DNA of 64,000 nucleotides from Chromobacterium haemolyticum (GTDB lineage: Bacteria; Pseudomonadota; Gammaproteobacteria; Burkholderiales; Chromobacteriaceae): the NCBI RefSeq assembly GCF_002081825.1, contig NZ_MUKU01000005.1:62001-126000 (forward strand). Reading direction: 5' to 3'. The notes beneath the pieces were generated by a model that made no database searches, was not told the DNA's origin, and worked only from the letters and a program-made list of their open reading frames with translations. This document shows positions 35,358 through 44,300 of this stretch, in pieces (position 1 is the stretch's first letter; the number at the start of each line of letters is the position of its first letter). Made by a program: the position numbers and the translations under genes.

Positions 35358-38300
35358 ATGACGTGGCCTTTCTCCCTGTTCGACAACGCCAACTCGGCCA
35401 GCCGCAATACTTCCGCCCGGATCAACAAGGAACAGATCGCCGCATTCCGGAGCCTGCTGGAACAGCAGGCCGCGATCCGCCTGTTGGTGGGCACCGGGGG
35501 CAGCTTCGGCAACCAGTCCGCCACGGTCAATCTGTTGCGGCGCTTGACCGATCCCTTGACCGCGGCGGGGCTGACTTACGCCTACGCCGGCAAGGCCGAA
35601 GTCTATTACCTGGGAGGCGAGGACACGCTGGCCAAGCTGTACGAGCTGCTACCGGAGCTGGATCACCAGCCCAGCGGCCATTTGAACCAGGCAACGGTGG
35701 AACTGAAGGCCTACCTGGCGCCGCCGGCCGACAAGGTGTTGTTCGGCTTCACCGGCGCGGTGGACGACAGTGCCGGCAACTACGCCACCGGGCTGAACGT
35801 CGAGTATTTCCTGCAATTGCAGCCTTATAACTACAATTACGCGGAAAAAATCGATTTTGTCGGCGCCAGGCGGCAGGCCATTGATTTGCTGCAAGTGCCG
35901 GAGCTGAACAATCCCAGTTTCCGCCGCCGGGTGTCCTATGTGCCGGAATCCAGCTATGCGGCGCCGGACTGGGCGGATTACGCGGATAATCCGCGCGCGG
36001 CGATCCTGCGTTATCTGACCGGCGACGCCTTGCTCAAGCAAGTGCGGCTGGTGGTGTCCTACGCCATCATGCCCAGCGCTCAAAACGTGGTGAACAGCAG
36101 CCCGGAAGCCGCTGCGGCGGTTCTGTGCGGGGGCCTGCTTGATTACCAGGACAACGGCGACCACAGGCTGGCCGCGCCGGTGGTGGTGTTGAACCTCAAT
36201 CGCTTCGGCAGTATGGAGAGCGGGGCGCCCTTGCAGGCGGTGGCGGGCCTGCTGCGCGGGGACATGACCCGCGACGAGGTGGTGGTGCTGACCGGCACGG
36301 ACCCGAAAAACGCCAGCCGGCGGCAGGCTGCGCGGCAGGTGCATGAGGCGCGCCGCCGCTATATGGCTTCGCTGAACGCGGTGCAACGTTTCAGCTGGCT
36401 CAACTATCCCACTTCGACGGCGGCGGTGGAGGCCGCGGTCAACGCGATTGTCGGCAAACCCAACCAGGTTCTGTTCATCCAGTTGGGGCCGGTGCCGCAG
36501 CCCTTGTTCTACTACGCCCTGTTCAAGACCAATACCCTGTCCTTGTTCGAGGGCGCCAACAGCATGATGGCGGCGATCAATATGGGGCGTCCGTTTCTGG
36601 CCTTGCCGCGCAAGGGCCTGGGCGTGCAGCCGGCCTTGTACCCCAGCGTCAACCGAGGCCTGTTCAGCGCCTCGCCGCCGATCAACGAGCTGGCGGCCGC
36701 CGCCAACCAGCTCAATTTCTCGCTGGACAGCTGGCCCACCGGCAACCAGAGCGGCAACCCCTGCCGGCAACTCGGCGCCTTCATCCAAAGCCTGTGCGCC
36801 CAGACCGCGACGGACGATCCGATTCCGCGTTATTTCCGTGAGCTGAAGGCGTTCTACGCCACGTCCAGCGCAGACAAGCTCAATGTCGCCGTCGCCTATC
36901 TGATGAACGTTTTCCAGGCCGAGCACGCCTTGCAAGCCGCGGCCGCGCGGCGGGCGCGTCGCGCCGATGGCGAGGAGGGCGGCGACGAACCGGCCGAGAA
37001 TCCGCTGAACGCGCTTTATCTGGAGCTTAAGGAAAAGCTGGGCGAGGACGGCGAGATCCAGCCGCCCAAGCGGCTGGACTTGGTGCCGGGCATCCTGGCC
37101 GGCGGCAATATCAACGAGGCGGTGCTGGCCCTGTTGCAGGGCTTCAGCGCCAGCCTGTGGCTGGAGGTGTCCCAGTTCAAGCACGAGGGCGAGGAAGACG
37201 ACATCGCCTCCATCCGCTTGGAGGGCATGACCGGCGTCTTCGCCAGCCTGCAGATCAGCAACCGCATCGCGGTGATCTTCGACGCGCCGGAGCAGCAGCT
37301 GCGGATGAATCTGGAATTGTCCGCCGAGGGCACTTGGTCGCTGCCCGGCGTGCCCTGGATACAGATGAGTGGGCCCTTCCTGCGCCTGTCCAGCTCCGAC
37401 GGTCAGATACCTGTCACCGCCGCCTTGGGCGGCCGCTATCAGCCGCTGGGCGCGGAGCTGCAATTACTGGCGCCGTCGGCCGGCGAGCAGGCTTTGCTCA
37501 CCGTCAAGTTCGATGCGCCCTATCCCAGCATAGACCGCGCCTTCCAGATGGCGGCGGCGGTCAACCTGGTGGCGGTGCTGCCGCCGCCGCTGAATGTGCT
37601 GGCGGACCTCGGTCTCAGCCAACTGGACCTGTACTACCTCAGCAAGGAAGAGGACGCCTCCGCGCTCGGCTTCATCATCCGCTCCAACAGCGCCAAGCCG
37701 GTGCCGCTGGTCGGCAAAGTGGCTTTGAGCGATGTCGAGGCCCAGGTGGCGTTGATCGACCCGGTCAAGACGCGCCAGGTGCGGGCCAGCGCCAACGGCA
37801 ATTTCATCATCGGCAGCGGCGAGCAGGCCGGCGTGGTGGCGGTGGGCGTGCAATACCCGGATTGGCAGTTCCGCGGCACGCTGGAGTCCGGCGTGATCCG
37901 CATGGAGGACCTGCTGTCGCTGTTTCTGCCTGGCGTCGATCTGACTTTGCCGTCGTTGCCGGTGATAGACAGCTTCGTGTTCAACTACGCCCAGGCCGCC
38001 GACAATCTGCAAGTGTCGTTGAACCTTGTGTTCCAGCCGGCCTGGACTTTCGAGTTCTTCGGCAAGCCGCTGTTCAAGCTGGACAACGTCGGCTTCTCGG
38101 TCAGCCGCGCCAAGCTGGAAAACCAGGGCAACATCACCGCCAACACCACCTTGCTGCCGGACATGGCCAAACCGCTGGTGGTGGGCATAGGCGCGAGCTA
38201 CGCCGGCGCCGGCGATTGGAAGTTTTCCATCCAGCAGCAGGACGACACCGTTTTCAGTATCAATGAATTGCTGGAACAGTATCTGGGCCGGGAATGGCGC

Positions 38301-41300
38301 ACCGTGCTGTCCTTCCCGGACGTGAGAAAGCTGACGCTGCAACTGGATTGGGGCAAGCAGAAGGCGACTTCCTTTGAATTCAGCGCCGCCACCGCCAGCG
38401 CCTGGGTGCCCATTCCGGTTCTGCCCGAAGTCAGCGTCACCGGCCGGCTTAAGCTGGGCTATCTGGGCAAGGAGGCCGCCGAGCGGCTGGGGTTGGCGCT
38501 GCCGAACGCCGAGAACGACGATCCTGCGCAGGTGCCGGGCACCTATGGCGAGATCGGCGCCGATCTGACCCTGTGGAACATCAAGCTGGGGGTCGGTTAT
38601 AACTTCGCTCCCGGCAAACAGGAATTGAGCTTGCGCTGGCTGACCCTGCTCGCCACCATTACGACCGACAAACAGGGCGACACCATTGCCACCTTCAAGC
38701 TGGACAACAAGTCCATCGGCGAAATGGTGGAAACCTTCGTCTCCTGGGCCACCGGCGCCGAATTCGGCCTGGCCGCGCCCTGGAACGTGCTCAATTCCTT
38801 CAGCCTGAGCGGCCTTGAGCTGGTGTACAACTTCAGCAAGAAACGGGTGGGCTTCAATATCGGCATCGGGCCGGTGGACTTCGGCTTCTTCACGCTCAAG
38901 GGCGTGGCGCTGAAATACGATCCGCAGGTCAAGGACGCCAAGGTGGAGATCACTGTGCAGGGCAGCTTCGTCTGGCAGTCCGGCGACGCGCTCAGCTGGG
39001 ACCCGTCCAAACCGGAAACCACGCCGGCGCCTCCGGGCGGCGGCAACAAATACCTGGACCTACGCCTGCTGGCGCTGGGCCAGCACGTCACCGTGCCCGG
39101 CCTGGTGGAGGAGACCTCGGTGCAGGGCGTGATCGCCAAACTGCGCAGCCTGGAAGTGCCCAACCCGCCGGAGGTGCCGGTGGGCGGCAAAGGGCAGCCG
39201 GTGTTCGCCGCCAACAACTCCTGGTTCATCGCCTTCGACTTCGGCGTGTTGAAAACCCAGAAAGACAAGGAAGCGCCGGCGGCGAAGGGCAGCCAGCAGT
39301 TGATCACCGCCAGGGAGGCGGCAGCGGCCGAGGCCGACGAGGAGGCCGACGAATACCTGCTGCAGCTGTCCATGGTGTTCAACGACCCCACGCTTTACGC
39401 GCTGCGCGTGGCGCTGGCCGGGCCGATGGCCAAGATTTTCGCCGGGCTGGATTTCCAGATCCTCTACCGCCAGGTGTCGGAAACCGTGGGGTGCTATTCC
39501 GCCAATATCGCCTTGCCCAATCTGATGCGCAAATTCCAGATCGGGGTGGCTACCATCACCCTGCCGGAGTTCGGCATCAATCTGTACACCAACGGCGATT
39601 TCCAGGTGGACATCGGTTTTCCGTGGCGGCAGGACTTCGCCCGTTCCTTCACCATAGAGCTGATCGTGGCGCCGGGCATTCCGGTGCTGGGCTCGGCCGG
39701 CTTTTATTTCGGCAAGCTCAGCAGCGCCACCACCAATCTGGTGCCGGTGTCGGAGCGGGGCTGGTTCAACCCGGTGCTGGTGTTCGGTTTCGGCGCTCAG
39801 CTTGGCCTGGGCAAATCCATAGAACTGGGCATTTTGCGCGCCGGTTTCAGCCTGACGGTGTTCGGCGTGATAGAAGGCGTGCTGGCGCGCTGGCTGCCTT
39901 ACCGCGAGGCCACGCCCAGTCAGGGCCGCGACCAATTGCAGGACGGCTATTATTTCTCGCTGATCGGCACCGCCGGGGTGCAGGGCCGTCTGTACGGCAG
40001 CATAGACTTCGCCATCATCCGCGCCGACGTCAATATCGCCATCAAGATCTACGTGCGGCTCAGCTACATCGCCTATCAGGACATCCCCATCAGCGCCAAC
40101 GCCTCGGTGGAGGTCAGCGTCGACGTCAAGATCAATCTGGGCCTGTTCACCATCACCATAGGCCTGTCGTTCTCGGCCTCGGTGCAAGCCACCTTTGTGT
40201 TGAAAAACCCGGCGGGCAACAATCCGCCCTGGGGCCGTACCCTGCCTGGCAACAGCATGCGGACGCTGGCCTTGGGCGGAGGCTTGTCCGCGCGCCACGC
40301 GGCGTCTGAACTGGAAGCGCGTCGGCTGCGCCGCGCGCTTGGGCAGAGCGGCGGAGCCGGACTGCGGCTGGCCGCCAAGGCCGCCGGCTATCAGCCGGCC
40401 TGGGGCAATCTGCAAGCGGGGCAGCTCTTGCAACTGACGGGGTGGACCGTGCCGGTGCTGACCGTGGCCGGCGATCAGGCCAAGACTGCGGCCGAGCAAT
40501 TGCCATGCTATGTGGCGGCTTTTTTCCTCGCCACGCCGGAGCCGGTCAAGGCGGGCGGCGCCTTGGCGGCGGCCCGCAACGGCGGGTCCGAGCAAGGTCA
40601 ACTGGCGCATGCCGCGCTGGCGCGCGCGCGCCAGCGCCCGGCGCTGAACGCCAGGTTGGCCGCCAATGGCGGCGAGGACGGTTTTGAAGACCTGGCCGTG
40701 CGGGTGTTGCAATGGGTATTGGCCGCTGGCATGAGCGGCGCGATGAGCCCGGACCAGCTCAACCAGCAAGTGGTCAGCGCCGACTTCCTGAACCAGGCGC
40801 TGCAGTACTTTTCCAATCCGGATCAACCGCTGCCGATTCCGGCCGATCAGGTGGAGGCCTTCCTGGCTCGGCAGGCGACGATCTGCTTCGCCGCCACGGC
40901 GGCGGCCAACGCCCACGGCGTATTCTTCCCGGCGCCACCCGGCGTGCGCCTGAACGTGCCGAGTTACGCCGGCGCGCCCGGCTACGATTATGTGTTTGGC
41001 CAATACAACAGCAGCCAGACCGACTACCTGCTGTTGCTGCGCCAGTATTTCCAGCAACTGCAGGTACAGGTGGAAGGCGGCAGCGCGCCGGCGGCGGCCG
41101 TCCGGATGCAGTCCGGCACCGGCGCCTCCATCGCCAGCTACATCTTCGGCGACTACTTCTGCCTGCTGGCGCGCCAGGCCTTGCAAGCGCTGCGCGACGG
41201 CCTAGGCAACTTCAAGCTGGTGATTCAGCCGGCGCAGACGGTGTCCGAGATCGTCGACTGGGTCAACGCCACCGGCCAACTGTCCGGCGACGACGCTTTC

Positions 41301-44300
41301 AGCGCCGGACAATTGTTCGTCGCCAACCAGGAGCATCCGCTGGCGGCGGGGGCCCGGCCGTTGACGGTGGCGGGCATGCGCTGGCAAACCCCGGGCGGTC
41401 TCAGCTTCGAACAAGTGGCCGCGCAGTCCTTGTTTGGCGGCGGCTTCAACGGCGAGCAACTGGCGCGGGCCAATGCCGACGAGGCGCGCATCCTGGCGGC
41501 CAATCAGCGCATCGCGCTGGGCGAGAAGGTCTACCTGACCCAGGACGGCGATTCGCTGACCGGCGTCGCCGCCGGGCTGGGCGTATCGCTGGACGCGCTA
41601 TTGCAAGGCAGCGACGTGCTGCGGCGCGCGGACCTGCTGTCGTCGCTGGCGATACTGGCCATGCCGGCCTTCCCGCAACCGGTGGCCGCCGGCGACACCC
41701 TGGCCGGCATCTCCGCGCGCTTGGGCGTGAGCCTGGATCTGCTGGCCGGCGCCAATGGCGCGGCCGCCGGCTTGTTCGACTACGACAGCGACCCCAATCT
41801 GAACATCCCGGAACTGGCGCAGTTCCAGGTGGGAGAGCTGATCGACGAAGCGCTGCGCACGCTGGCGTTCCAGAACCTGGGCGCGATGGCTTCGCGTTAC
41901 TACCTCAACGGCTTGCGGCTGCCCACCGCCGGCCTGACGGCGAAATCGCCCGGCCTGTTCGTCAAGCCCAACGGCCAGGGCGGCTACGACTACCCGGCGC
42001 AGCTGGGCCTGTTCGCGTTGACTGGGCAGGCCTTCCCGCTGCCCGCGCTGCAAGACCCGGCGCAGGGGGCGAAGTTCAGCTTCACTCTGAGCCGCGGCGC
42101 CGCCGAAACCTGGCTCAGCCTGGGCACGCCGGGCAGCGCCAGCGCCAGTTTCGAAGTGAACCAGGACGATTACCTGCGCTATGTGAAAGTACGCGCCGCG
42201 GCCACCGGGCAGCCTTTACGAACGGACACGCGGGCGATCCGGCCCTTGCTGGACGCCGAGGCCCAGGCCTCGCGCTTCCCGCTATCCAGTTCTCAGCCCT
42301 GGCAGTGCGCGGCGCCGGTGGCGCTGCCGCGCCAGGCCCGCGCGCCGGAGGTGGCCGAACCGCGCTTGTGGAGTCTGCCGGACTCGCTGATCAATACCCC
42401 GCTGGAACAAGGCGTGTTGCCCCGTTTCGCGCCGCAGCTGGCGCGCACCGACGCCGCCACCGGCAGCGTCAGCGAACAGCCCTTGCTCAATTACGGTTTC
42501 GGCATGCTGATCCCCTTCGGTGTGCGTCGTACTCAGCCGCTGGCGGGCAATCCCAGCAGTCAGAGGCTGTATGAAATCATCGGCGCGCCGGATAAGGAAA
42601 TCGTGTTGCTGGAGCGCGTGCTCAGCCAATTGCAGGGGCCGGGCGCGGGTTTGAGCCAGTTGCTGGTGCTGTACCGGCCGGCCTCCACCGGCAGCGAGGT
42701 GGCCGGTTGGCAGATGGAAAACCCGGCCGCCAGCCTGGCCGGCATCGCCAAGGTCAATCTGTCCACCGAGACCCGTCCTCCGGCGCAGAACGGTCTGCGC
42801 GCGCTGGCGCTGACCGATAACGCCTTCCCCAATCTGATCGGCGCGCCGGACGAGTTTCTGCGGCTGTTATGGGAAGCCAGCATCACCCGCCAGGGCGGCT
42901 TCTTCCTCAGCTACAGCCAGGGCCTGCAAGACGGCGGCACGCTGTCCGGCTTGCCGGACCATGTGTTCAACGACAGCGGCGAAGCCGAGCTGGCGGTATT
43001 GGCGCTGTTTGCCGCGGACGAGGGCGAAGGGCAGGCGGTGGGCAACTGGATGAACGTGCTGGCCACCAATGAGTCTTTCGACGCCAGCGCCGCCGCGCTG
43101 GTGGCGACCGCGGTGCTACGGCGGGAACAGACCGCGCCGTTGGCCGACGCGGCCACGCTGGACGGCGTCGCCGCCAGCTATTACAGCCGCGTCGATAGTC
43201 TGGCCCGGCTTAACTCCGGGCGGCCGTTGCGCGATGGCGCCGTGTTGCGAGTGCATGGCGGCGTTTATCAAGTCGCGCCGACCGGCGCGGCGCCGGGCGG
43301 GGACCTGGCGCGCATCGCCGAGCATTTCTTTACCACCGAGGATGCGATCAAGCAGGCCAACCCGTATCGCGCCAGCTGGAGCGGCCCGCTGGCCAGCTAT
43401 ACCGCTTTGCGCCTGCCCGAGGTCGATGTGACCGTGGGCCGGCGCTACGCCAACGGCGCCTTGTTCGCCACGCTGGACGATATCTCGGCCTACTTCCAGG
43501 CGCCCTTGGCCGGCCTGGCCGCCGCCAATGCGCGCACGCCCGGCCTGTTCCCGGCCCAGGCGACGCTGGAAGTCGAGTTGGGGCCGTTTGATGTGTCGGC
43601 CACCACCCAGGCCGGCGTGGCCGGCATCGAATTGGAGCGCAAGGCCGCGCCGCCGGTGCCGGACAAGGCCGACGGCGCCGACTGGGGCTGGATCTATCTG
43701 GCCAATCTGTTCAATCTGCTCGGCTACCGCAACAGCCTGACCGACGATTTCAAAGAGAGCAATTTCGGCGTGGCCACCGGTCCGGGCAATGTCGACGGCA
43801 ACGGCCCGGCTGACAAAGTGCGCGCGCCGCGCGCCGCGAACGAGGACGAACCGTGGCGTTATGTCCGCACCGTGCCGTATCCCGGCCTGTACCGGCATCC
43901 GCCGGTGCAGCGCCAGGCCTCGCCTGCGGTGAGCGGCAGCCCCTATCTGGGCGTGGGCGGTCTGTTGCAAATCGAACTGGCCTGGTTGGATTTGTTCGGC
44001 AACCGCATCCTCAGCGATATGGACGCGCCGCCGGCCGAGGCGCGCGTATACAACTTCCCGCCGCAGCTGACCGGCTATACCGACAGCGTGTTGGGCATCG
44101 GGCAATGGCCGTCTGTGGCCAACGACTACCTGTTCGCCGCCTTGCAAGACGGCAAGGCGGGGCTCAAGGTGTCGCTGGCCTTTGACCAGCAGCCCTATTT
44201 GGACGCGGCCAAGGCGCTGGACGCCGGCGGTAGGCAGCGCATCGAACAGGCCGTCGCCATCTACGCCAAGGTCTTGTATCAGTTGCAAGACCCCAACGGC

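Noticed and set aside
39060-41186. 708-codon minus-strand frame opposite the giant gene
   Set aside because: Shadow frame within an 11.7-kb uninterrupted plus-strand frame; no ribosome binding site or family features.
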